From NCBI RefSeq assembly GCF_024029675.1, contig NZ_CP097121.1, positions 1,302,001 through 1,366,000 of the forward strand: 64,000 nt of DNA. The letters are read 5' to 3'. The number at the start of each line of letters is the position of its first letter. Within the stretch, counting starts at the first letter, position 1. Below are positions 49,855 through 57,558 of the stretch, piece after piece. Under the pieces are notes generated by a model. The model was not told the origin of the DNA, searched no databases, and saw only the letters and a list, made by a program, of their open reading frames with translations. The stretch comes from Fructilactobacillus carniphilus. GTDB lineage: Bacteria > Bacillota > Bacilli > Lactobacillales > Lactobacillaceae. Position numbers and translations under genes: made by a program.

Positions 49855-51198
49855 TTACAGGTGGTGTTTCGTTTCTGATTCAATGGTTGGGAACAACGTG
49901 ATGAAGTCATTCATCTTTTCTGGATCAATGTGGTATTCGATGAATGGCAGAACGCTTCCGATGGAGTTGTCAGCTTCGGAACTAATTTCCGTCATTCCGA
50001 CGAGGTAACCTTCTTTATCAAAGACCGTGATCGTCTTTCCTTGGTTAGCCCGCATGGCCAGCCGGAACCAGTCTTCGCTCAAATCAACTTCCTTAACGTC
50101 GTATTGATCTGGGTGAGCCTTAGCTTCGTCTGGAGTAACTCCAACTTGGGCAATCCGTGGGGAAGCAAAGACGGCACTTGGAACGGCTGGGTAGTTAATC
50201 GGATCCGTGGTTTTACCGGTAAAGAGCTTCGTCAGGTAGAGACCTTCGTAAATGGCAGTTGGAGTTAAACGACCCACTTCCTTGTCCAGCACGTCTCCAG
50301 AAGCGTAGATGCTGTCGACGGAGGTTTGTAAGTGATCGTTAACCTCAATTCCCTTGTGAGGATCGTATTCCACGCCGACTTCGTCCAAACCGATGCCTTC
50401 GACGTTTGGTAAACGACCGGTAGCATCTAAGATCCAGTCACTAGCGACGTTGCCTTGGTCAGTTTCAACTTCGTAACCATCGGCTTGTTGAGTAACGGCA
50501 CTAGGAGTCACGTTCTTCATAATCGTAACTCCCTTAGCTTCCAAGTCTTTCAGTAATTCTTCCACAAATGGTTGGTAGAATTGCTTCAAAGCTTGTTCGT
50601 GGTGCAACATTAACGTTACCTTCGTTCCAGCCGTCGCAGCAATTGTTGCGAATTCAATCGCAATGTAACCACCACCGATGATGGTAAGCCGGTCTGGTTG
50701 TTCTGCTAAGTTTAAGAAGTCAGTTCCGTTGTGTAAGTATTCCTTACCTGGAATGTCTAACTGGTGGTAGTGAGCTCCGGTGGCAATCACAATCTTGTCA
50801 GCGGTGTAGTTTTGCCCGTTAACTGCAATCGTGTGTTCATCCACCAAGGTTCCCTTACCGTGGATTAATTCAATTCCAAGGCTTTCAAGACCAGAACCAA
50901 TGGCGTTGGGAAGGGCGTCAATCACTTCATGTTCGTGTTCGTAGTTGGCCTTCCAGTCAATCTTGGTCGTTCCAGTTAATCCGTGACCTTGCATTTGGTC
51001 CACTTCGTTTTTAACCTTAACCGGCATGTCGAGGGAAATCTTGGCGTTACAACCCCGGTTTGGGCAGGTTCCCCCAATTTTATCTGCTTCAATCATCCCG
51101 AGCTTAAAACCAGCTTGGGCCAGTGGCATGGCACCGTTAAAAGCACCGTGTCCACTTCCTAAGTAAAGCACGTCAAATTGATATTTTTGTTCTGCCAT
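49855..51198 (-). CDS. Pyridine nucleotide-disulfide oxidoreductase-like flavoprotein (glutathione reductase class)
   Basis: A 447-residue class I flavin disulfide reductase. FAD motif G-S-G-H-G-A-F-N-G-A near residues 14-23, the redox-active pair Cys45 and Cys50 in G-G-T-C-P-N-R-G-C-N-A-K, the NAD(P) motif I-G-G-G-Y-I-A-I-E-F and Y-A-S-G-D-V are all present. The C-terminal motif, normally H-P-T-x-x-E with the catalytic His, reads F-P-T-I-E-S-E: Phe replaces His. So the dimer is likely but glutathione or lipoamide reduction by the standard mechanism is doubtful. First gene of a unit with DUF488 and the aldo/keto reductase; GGAGAG precedes the ATG. Confidence 0.85.
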   Translation of the reverse strand: MAEQKYQFDVLYLGSGHGAFNGAMPLAQAGFKLGMIEADKIGGTCPNRGCNAKISLDMPVKVKNEVDQMQGHGLTGTTKIDWKANYEHEHEVIDALPNAIGSGLESLGIELIHGKGTLVDEHTIAVNGQNYTADKIVIATGAHYHQLDIPGKEYLHNGTDFLNLAEQPDRLTIIGGGYIAIEFATIAATAGTKVTLMLHHEQALKQFYQPFVEELLKDLEAKGVTIMKNVTPSAVTQQADGYEVETDQGNVASDWILDATGRLPNVEGIGLDEVGVEYDPHKGIEVNDHLQTSVDSIYASGDVLDKEVGRLTPTAIYEGLYLTKLFTGKTTDPINYPAVPSAVFASPRIAQVGVTPDEAKAHPDQYDVKEVDLSEDWFRLAMRANQGKTITVFDKEGYLVGMTEISSEADNSIGSVLPFIEYHIDPEKMNDFITLFPTIESETKHHL

Positions 51199-51337
51199 TG
51201 TTACTCTCCTTTTTTAACAGTAAACTGTACTTGTGATGCTAAACTTAAAATAGCAAAAAAACCGCGGTATCGCAATTAAACCGCCTTTGAGTTAGTTATT
51301 TTAAAATTAAATTGTTCTACAGAAAGAAGGTTACCAG

Positions 51338-51787
51338 ATGGAACGATATCGAACCAAATCAGCGGTATTTGCGTTGCTGTTGCGACATCATCAGGAAGAA
51401 GTTTTACTTCAACAACGGTTTCAAACCGGAATTGGCGATGGCCACTATGATTTAGCGGCGGGTGGTCACGTGGAAGCGCAGGAATCGATGAAACAAGCAC
51501 TGGTGCGGGAACTGCACGAGGAACTGGGTTTAACGGTCCAGCCAGCGGATCTGGAGTTTGCAACCTTGATTCACGCCAACTATGGGAATGACACGGTGTA
51601 TTACTGTGGTTACTTCGTGGTTAAGGATTACCAGGGGACACCCTGGATTGCGGAGCCGGACCAGGCGTCCCAGCTCGACTGGTATTCTGTCCATGATTTA
51701 CCTCAGGATTTACTTTGGGATCGTCGACGGGCGCTGGAAAATTACCAACGGGGCATCCCGTACGACGAAGTGGGTTGGCACAACTAA
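51338..51787 (+). CDS. NUDIX hydrolase
   Basis: A 149-residue NUDIX hydrolase. The box at residues 43-65 fits G-x5-E-x7-R-E-U-x-E-E-x-G-U completely (R-E-L-H-E-E-L-G-L at the end), so the catalytic Mg site is intact. The S-x-V-F-A-L-L-L start and the Q-Q-R-F-Q-T-G stretch resemble 8-oxo-dGTP/nucleotide-cleaning members. AAAGAAGG precedes the ATG. Single gene, divergent from the flavoprotein. Substrate unknown. Confidence 0.9.
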   Translation: MERYRTKSAVFALLLRHHQEEVLLQQRFQTGIGDGHYDLAAGGHVEAQESMKQALVRELHEELGLTVQPADLEFATLIHANYGNDTVYYCGYFVVKDYQGTPWIAEPDQASQLDWYSVHDLPQDLLWDRRRALENYQRGIPYDEVGWHN

Positions 51788-51832
51788 AAAAGAACTGCTT
51801 TCGGCGATAACGTGAAAGCAGTCCTTTTTTAG
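51785..51832. terminator. Bidirectional terminator between nudix gene and nrdI
   Basis: AAAAAAGAACTGCTTTC and GAAAGCAGTCCTTTTTT arms with a GGCGATAACGT loop. Confidence 0.88.
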
Positions 51833-51843
51833 TTAATGAGTGA

Positions 51844-52317
51844 TTATTGTGCGGTTAAAACTTCCGCACTGCGTTCGACCATGTCCTGGTAGATTCGTTG
51901 GACGTCCCGGTCGGTTCCACGCAGTTCAAAGTCCGCTAGAAACGGAACTTGGAACATCCGCGAGTAACGCTTAGCCGTTAAGCAGTATTGAGCGTTGAAG
52001 TTCTTGTTCCCACTCCCAAAGACGCCTAAACAAAGCTTGGCGTTGTCCTTGTAACCAACGTATTCGCCGAGGGTGGTGGTTAATAGTTCGGTGACCCCAC
52101 TGCCAATGCCGTCGCCACCGTCCAGATAGGTGGGCACGGTTACGAAGAAGGGCTTGGTTTCCTGGGCAAAGTCCGTTTGATCGCTAATTTCCACGCCCTC
52201 AACTAGCGGATGAGCAGGATCCTGCTGGTGCATGGTTTGCGCGTACGCGGTGAGGTTATTGACGAAGTTGCGCGTGTTGCCTTCGATTGAAATAAATAAG
52301 ATTCGCATTGGTTCCAT
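51844..52317 (-). CDS. nrdI: NrdI-family flavodoxin-like protein
   Basis: A 157-residue NrdI-like flavodoxin, the reductant that helps load the manganese cofactor of class Ib ribonucleotide reductase NrdF. The FMN phosphate loop is S-I-E-G-N-T-R-N-F-V near residues 9-18; later V-F-G-S-G-N-K-N-F-N is the second flavin loop. ATG 52317 is chosen because GGAGG lies 7 bases upstream. It is unusual in having no nrdE, nrdF or nrdH gene beside it; instead it follows the YfhO gene by 13 bases. Confidence 0.85.
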   Translation of the reverse strand: MEPMRILFISIEGNTRNFVNNLTAYAQTMHQQDPAHPLVEGVEISDQTDFAQETKPFFVTVPTYLDGGDGIGSGVTELLTTTLGEYVGYKDNAKLCLGVFGSGNKNFNAQYCLTAKRYSRMFQVPFLADFELRGTDRDVQRIYQDMVERSAEVLTAQ

Positions 52318-52330
52318 GATGATGCCTCCG

Positions 52331-55300
52331 TTATGCATGTTTCCGTTTGAAAATGAGCCAAGTAATTAGACTGATTCCGAGTACTAGGATACCACTAATC
52401 ATCGTCAGGATGCTGCCGATTAAAAGACCAGGAGTGTGGTACTGCAGAGTGACACGGTGCTTGCCCGCTGGAATAATGCCACCGACAAAGCCGTCGTTGA
52501 CCCGTTTAGTTGTCACGGGTCGATTGTCGACGTGTAACTGCCAACCAGTTGAGTATGGAATCGACGTGGTTAAGACCGTCGTCCGCGGTTGGTTATTAAT
52601 CCCGGTGATCTGATTAGAAGTTTGCTGAATGTGACGTAACCGTTGTTTTTGTAACTGACGAATCTGCCGAGTGTAGTTTTGTTTCATTGGAACCGCAATC
52701 ACGCGCGCCCGTTTGAAGTTAATTTGATCAACACCCTGATAGGTCAACGTAATTTTGGAACGAACCTTACTCGAGTAACCAAGGTTTAACAGGGCGGAGT
52801 GCTTAGGCACGTAGTTTGAGAGTTCGTCCGTTCCCAGCTGGGTAACGGCGTTGCTCATTCCCTTGGTTTTCGCAATTAATTTGAAACTACCGTTGTTAGC
52901 CGTTTGCAGGTTTTTACGCCATTCGTTGAGGCGGTTCATGCCCGTCAACGGCTGATTTCTGACTAAGGCCAGGTTCTTTTCGACCTGGTTTTGTTCCGTA
53001 GCACTCGGACCACTGGCTTGAATTCCCTCTAACTCAAGGTACAGCTCCGTTTGTTTCGTGGTTTGTGGTCGCTTAATTTTGATGGTGACGGGCTGATGTT
53101 TACCCCAGACGTCCGTTTTCAACTCGTGTAAGCCCTGCCGGTTTTGTTGCTGTAACGCAGTTTGGCGTTGTTGGTTGGCAGTTAAAACCCGGTCCAACTG
53201 CTGTTTGGTAGGATGGTGCACGCTAAAAGTGGCATCCGGTTTGGCCCACTCGGACTCGGCCAGTTGCTTGGGCGTGGTAATCCAGTCTTCTTGGTCGAAG
53301 TGCGTCGTGTAGGAAAGTGACTTAGCTGTTGGGCGCAGTTTTGCCGGTTTAATTTTCGCCGAGTCAACGACAGTCCCAGCCAGGAGGGCCTGTTCCTTTT
53401 CAACTGGATTCAAGCGGTTCCAAGTTGCCGGAGCAATAGCACGAGTTTGATTGTACATCAGGGGCAGCGCGTTCCGGTTCTCAGCTAAGACTGTCCCTTG
53501 TTGTTGGTCGGGCGGGAGCATTGGATTCTGCTGGGCAAAGAGCAGGGGTTCGCGTTTGTGATCCCGCACGATCTGGAAACCCGCCGGTAAGCTATGGTGC
53601 GCTTTTTCTGAACGGATAAAGAGATACTTAACCCCCATTAAGGCTGATAAGGTCGAACGGTAGTCGTTTTGGGCGACCGGGTCATTCGGGGTGAACTGGT
53701 TATTGCGAACGGCGCGTTCTAAATTACCCACGTAGCCATTTTCCACGGTCAGGTAGGACGCAATGTCGTGGGTATCCAGATTCATGGGCGCATTTGAACT
53801 AGCGTTGAAGTAATCGGTGTTTAAAGAATTATTCCGGTCATCTGGGAAATAGTGATACCGGGGACCAATGCTAGTGCGGTAGTTACCCAGGCGCTGCTTT
53901 ACGTAGTTGTTAGCGCCGTCGTAGTAGTGCTGGGTGTAGGTAGCTGCGTTCGTGGTTGCTAACATTCCCTTGGTAAAGCCACTGTTGTTAGGACTGTAGT
54001 AGCCCAGCCCCAGCGCCATTAGGTTAACGGTGACAATTCCGAGGACACTTAGGTAAATGGTCCGGGGACGCCAGTGGTAGTCCTTAGCGAGCCAGAAGAG
54101 CGCCAGTAAAGTAAGCAACAGCAGGTATTCCACCACATCGTGACGTTGCAGGCGGAGTAAGAAACCCCGGCTCCCCCACAGTAAGAAGAGCAGGATGACC
54201 GTGCTGATTCCCATGGTGAGCAAATCCCGTCGGGTTAACCGGGTCAGGTGATCGGCAAAGATGGCCGTTGCTAAGCCCAGCGGCAATAAGGCGAGGGCCA
54301 ACCAGCGATTGGAAGGCGAGGCCAAGGCGTTAAAGGTAGCGCTGACAGCGGGAAATAGGATTCCGATTCCGACTAATATCAGGGCCATGGTGACATAACG
54401 ATAACGTTTAAAGTGCGCAAAGACGTAGACCACGGCGTAGAAACTGATTCCGCTCATGCCGATGATTAGCCAGAAGGAGAAGGGACCTCCGAGCCCGAGG
54501 ATTTTACTAGGTAAGTTGAGGTAGTAGTTCGGAGGATAGAACCAGTAGCCGTTCGCAAAGGCGCCCGTCAGTCGGGTTGACTGAAAGGCATACAGCATGG
54601 TGGGAATGAACAGTACCGCGGCAGCTAAAATGCCAAGCACGACTGTTCCCGTCAGTTGTAATAAGGAACGGAACCATTTAAATCCAGGGGTTTTGCGTAA
54701 CATCAAGAAACGGATCCCGACGTACACCAGGCAGCCCAATCCCAACATGTAGGCAAAGTAAAAGTTGCTTAAAAAGGTAATTAGGACTGCTAAAAAGAGC
54801 GGGAACCACGAGCGTTGCTGTAATATTCGTTCAATTCCAGCTGCTAACAGTGGAAAGAAAATTAAGGGTAACAGAAAGAAAGCATGGTGCATGCCCGCGT
54901 AGAGTGCGAAACTCGAGAAAGTGTAGGTTAGGGTACTGATGAGCCGACTAACTTTGCGGAACCGGAAGCAATTCAGGTAGAACAGAAAGGCAAGCCCGGC
55001 ACAGTACAGCCGTAAGAGCACTAGCACGCTGTAGCCTAGTTCAATTTGATTTTTGGGAAAGAAGACGATTAAGTAGTTAAACAGATCGCCGACGACGTAG
55101 TAGGAAAAACTGGTTAGTTGATCCGCTCCGAGGCCAATGTTAAAGGACCAGTGAGTTAAACCCTGGCTCGGATGGGTAAGAAAGTGCGTCAACAAGTTCC
55201 GAAAGTTTACTAAAATCGGATAGTGTTGGGCAATGCCGTCAAGACTCCAGATTAATGAACGGTTGGTGAGGTGAAACGTCCACCAGTAGACCGCGATGAT

Positions 55301-55357
55301 GACGGCAAAGAAAAACGTATAACTCACCCACACGGGGATTTTTCGCAGCTTTTCCAT
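52331..55357 (-). CDS. YfhO-family multi-TM membrane protein
   Basis: A 1,008-residue protein with about 12 hydrophobic helices in residues 10-430, a large extracellular region (about 450-960) and one last helix before the C-terminal K-R-K-H-A. It belongs to the YfhO family of GT-C-like membrane proteins, linked in other Firmicutes to glycosylation of lipoteichoic acid. The N-terminal loop S-L-D-G-I-A-Q-H-Y-P contains the Asp typical of GT-C enzymes. ATG 55357 follows AAGGAG at 10 bases. It precedes nrdI by 13 bases, though a functional link is not expected. Confidence 0.88.
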   Translation of the reverse strand: MEKLRKIPVWVSYTFFFAVIIAVYWWTFHLTNRSLIWSLDGIAQHYPILVNFRNLLTHFLTHPSQGLTHWSFNIGLGADQLTSFSYYVVGDLFNYLIVFFPKNQIELGYSVLVLLRLYCAGLAFLFYLNCFRFRKVSRLISTLTYTFSSFALYAGMHHAFFLLPLIFFPLLAAGIERILQQRSWFPLFLAVLITFLSNFYFAYMLGLGCLVYVGIRFLMLRKTPGFKWFRSLLQLTGTVVLGILAAAVLFIPTMLYAFQSTRLTGAFANGYWFYPPNYYLNLPSKILGLGGPFSFWLIIGMSGISFYAVVYVFAHFKRYRYVTMALILVGIGILFPAVSATFNALASPSNRWLALALLPLGLATAIFADHLTRLTRRDLLTMGISTVILLFLLWGSRGFLLRLQRHDVVEYLLLLTLLALFWLAKDYHWRPRTIYLSVLGIVTVNLMALGLGYYSPNNSGFTKGMLATTNAATYTQHYYDGANNYVKQRLGNYRTSIGPRYHYFPDDRNNSLNTDYFNASSNAPMNLDTHDIASYLTVENGYVGNLERAVRNNQFTPNDPVAQNDYRSTLSALMGVKYLFIRSEKAHHSLPAGFQIVRDHKREPLLFAQQNPMLPPDQQQGTVLAENRNALPLMYNQTRAIAPATWNRLNPVEKEQALLAGTVVDSAKIKPAKLRPTAKSLSYTTHFDQEDWITTPKQLAESEWAKPDATFSVHHPTKQQLDRVLTANQQRQTALQQQNRQGLHELKTDVWGKHQPVTIKIKRPQTTKQTELYLELEGIQASGPSATEQNQVEKNLALVRNQPLTGMNRLNEWRKNLQTANNGSFKLIAKTKGMSNAVTQLGTDELSNYVPKHSALLNLGYSSKVRSKITLTYQGVDQINFKRARVIAVPMKQNYTRQIRQLQKQRLRHIQQTSNQITGINNQPRTTVLTTSIPYSTGWQLHVDNRPVTTKRVNDGFVGGIIPAGKHRVTLQYHTPGLLIGSILTMISGILVLGISLITWLIFKRKHA

Positions 55358-55376
55358 CTCAAATGAACTCCTTGTC

Positions 55377-55402
55377 AATAAAAAAACGAGGTTCTCCTCG
55401 TT
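55377..55402 (-). terminator. Terminator after the CNNM/CorC gene
   Basis: AAACGAGG and CCTCGTTT with an AGAA loop, then a run of T on the minus strand. Confidence 0.8.
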
Positions 55403-55413
55403 TAGTGTAAATC

Positions 55414-56778
55414 TTAGTGCTCTTCGGAATCATCGTCCGTGGTCACGGGAGCTTCGGTGACTTCGAACCAGTTAATAAATGAGTTTTCGTAATCAAGAAC
55501 TTTAAAGTTAAAGTGACCAATTTGCACTACGTCACCAACTTCGATGTGCGGGTAGTGATCAATCACAAACCCGGCAATCGTCACGATGTCTGATTCATTA
55601 AATTCTTTGATTTGTGTATCAAAATACTTCTCAAAGTCGTAAGTATTGAGTTTACCGCTGATTTTGTAAGAACCATTGGGTTGCTTAAAGATGTAGGTAT
55701 GACTCGATGGGTCAATTTCGTCGCGGACCGTTCCAAAGAGTTCTTCGTAGATATCTTTGTCAGTGATGATCCCGGAAGTTCCCCCGTATTCGTCAATGAC
55801 GACCACGATGGGTTGGTGATTCTTAATCATTTGTTGTAACACGATCGAAATCGTGGTGGTTTCTGAAGTGGTGTCAATCTTCCGAATCAAAGTGGTAATT
55901 GGTTTATCCGGGTTAATTTGCGATTGCTTGATTAAATCGTAAATGTAGACGTAGCCGAGGATGTCATCTTTATCGTTATCTTTGACGACGGGAAGCCGAC
56001 TAAACTTTGTGCTTAAGTAAGTCTCAATTGCATCGCTAACGGTATCGTTAATGTCGATGGTTTTGAGTTGCGTCCGATCAATCATGATATCGCGGGCCGT
56101 TTTATCGTTGAGCTCAAAGGCCCGCCGCATGTACAGGTAGTCGTTTTGTTCGAGGTCCCCGTTTTGGACGGCGGCTTTGGAAACACTGAGGATTTCTGAT
56201 TGTGATAATGCTTCGTCGTTTTCGTTGGCAACTGGTAAGCCCAGTAGCTTAACTACTCCAGAGGCGGAAACGTTCAGTAACCAAACGAAGGGATAGAAGA
56301 TGACGTGGCAGTAATGTAAGGGCGTGCTAACCACGTTTAATACCTTGAGGGGCATATCAATACTCAGGTTTTTGGGCAGGATTTCTGTGAAGACCACCTC
56401 TAAGTAGGTCAACACGATAATTCCCAAAATGGCGCCAATTCCGTGCGCCGTGGCGCTCGGGGTTCCCATTCCGTCGTGACCGAGTACTCTGACAAAGACA
56501 GCAATTGCAAAGGATTCACCAATCCATCCCAGGATAATTCCGGCTAACGAAACTCCCACTTGGGTGGTAGATAGGTATTCATTCAGGTTTTTCACCATGT
56601 GCAGTTCACGGGTTAATTTCCGTTTTCGTTTGGTAGAAGTGTTTTCGTCATCGAGTTCCTCTTGTAGGGCCGTGGTCCGGGTTTGCACCAGGGCAAACTC
56701 ACAGGCCACGAAAAAGCCGGCACAAAAGAATGTGACTAAAATAATAACTAAGTCGATAAATATCGATCCAGTAACCAA
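55414..56778 (-). CDS. CNNM/CorC-type transporter (HlyC/CorC family)
   Basis: A 454-residue membrane protein: DUF21/CNNM transmembrane domain at about residues 1-195, two CBS domains at about 210-335 (M-I-D-R-T-Q-L start) and the CorC/HlyC domain at about 350-440. The D-E-Y-G-G-T-S-G-I-I-T linker between CBS and CorC is a signature. These proteins are associated with Mg/Co homeostasis. The start codon is TTG, 9 bases after GAGG; no ATG in frame precedes the first helix. Single gene with its own terminator. Confidence 0.9.
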   Translation of the reverse strand: MVTGSIFIDLVIILVTFFCAGFFVACEFALVQTRTTALQEELDDENTSTKRKRKLTRELHMVKNLNEYLSTTQVGVSLAGIILGWIGESFAIAVFVRVLGHDGMGTPSATAHGIGAILGIIVLTYLEVVFTEILPKNLSIDMPLKVLNVVSTPLHYCHVIFYPFVWLLNVSASGVVKLLGLPVANENDEALSQSEILSVSKAAVQNGDLEQNDYLYMRRAFELNDKTARDIMIDRTQLKTIDINDTVSDAIETYLSTKFSRLPVVKDNDKDDILGYVYIYDLIKQSQINPDKPITTLIRKIDTTSETTTISIVLQQMIKNHQPIVVVIDEYGGTSGIITDKDIYEELFGTVRDEIDPSSHTYIFKQPNGSYKISGKLNTYDFEKYFDTQIKEFNESDIVTIAGFVIDHYPHIEVGDVVQIGHFNFKVLDYENSFINWFEVTEAPVTTDDDSEEH

Positions 56779-56987
56779 AGTAGCATTCCTCTTTTCGTTG
56801 ATGTAAGTAAATAAAAATAGTAATAGTTGCTAACTAATCCTATTTTAAACAGTTATCTCTTATTTTACCATAATATTGTAGAAAACGACTCTGAAACTTC
56901 GGGCTAATTAGTTGCCTTGCTGGCTGGCTGGACCTAAAATATAGGCGTCAGGTAACTGATAGATTAATTGGTAAAGGGGTTTTTAAA

Positions 56988-57413
56988 ATGGCACGGAATG
57001 AAATGCAAAATAACGGTCGCAATCCGTTAGATGATTTCTTTGGGAACTTTGGTAAGAGTTTGTTGACTTCAGTGGCTGGCGATAACCAAATGAAGACCGA
57101 CGTGATTGAACATCAAACCGATTACGAAGTGATCGTGGAATTACCGGGATTTAAGAAACAGGATATTCATCTGACCTACAACGATGGCACTTTGAACGTG
57201 CATGCCACAAATGACATTAACGCAGAAATGCAAAATGAGGATGGACACGTCTTGAGTCAAGAACGGCGTTCCATGGACGTCACTCGATCCTTTTACCTGC
57301 CAGACGTGGATGACCACAAAATTGATGCCAACTACCACGATGGTTTGTTGAAAGTTACCTTACCGAAGGTTGCTTCCGCTGATGATGGCAGTAACAACAT
57401 TGAAATTAAATAA
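56988..57413 (+). CDS. hsp20: Small heat-shock protein, Hsp20/alpha-crystallin family
   Basis: A 141-residue holdase chaperone. The N-terminus P-L-D-D-F-F-G-N-F-G leads into the alpha-crystallin domain (Y-E-V-I-V-E-L-P-G-F-K-K-Q-D-I-H, L-P-D-V-D, and the beta-strand Y-H-D-G-L-L-K-V-T-L-P-K), then a short tail with an I-E-I motif. AAAGGGG precedes the ATG. I do not see a CtsR heptad or CIRCE element in the 200 bases upstream. Confidence 0.95.
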   Translation: MARNEMQNNGRNPLDDFFGNFGKSLLTSVAGDNQMKTDVIEHQTDYEVIVELPGFKKQDIHLTYNDGTLNVHATNDINAEMQNEDGHVLSQERRSMDVTRSFYLPDVDDHKIDANYHDGLLKVTLPKVASADDGSNNIEIK

Positions 57414-57424
57414 TTAAACCTAAT

Positions 57425-57465
57425 AAAACATCTGGTCCCAGTTCGGACGAGATGTTTTATTTTTG
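57425..57465 (+). terminator. Terminator after hsp20
   Basis: AAAACATCTGGTCC and GGACGAGATGTTTT arms around CAGTTC, followed by a T-rich tail. Confidence 0.85.
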
Positions 57466-57558
57466 CTTAAATTTGACGGAAACAAGAGCTTGGGGCCCGC
57501 GCCGAAGTTAGATTTCTGTATACTAATGGTAGTAAAAGGACGAAAGTGGGGATTCAGC

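Noticed and set aside
56779..56987. CtsR or CIRCE operator upstream of hsp20
   Set aside because: Neither the GGTCAAA heptad nor the 9-bp CIRCE arms is present.
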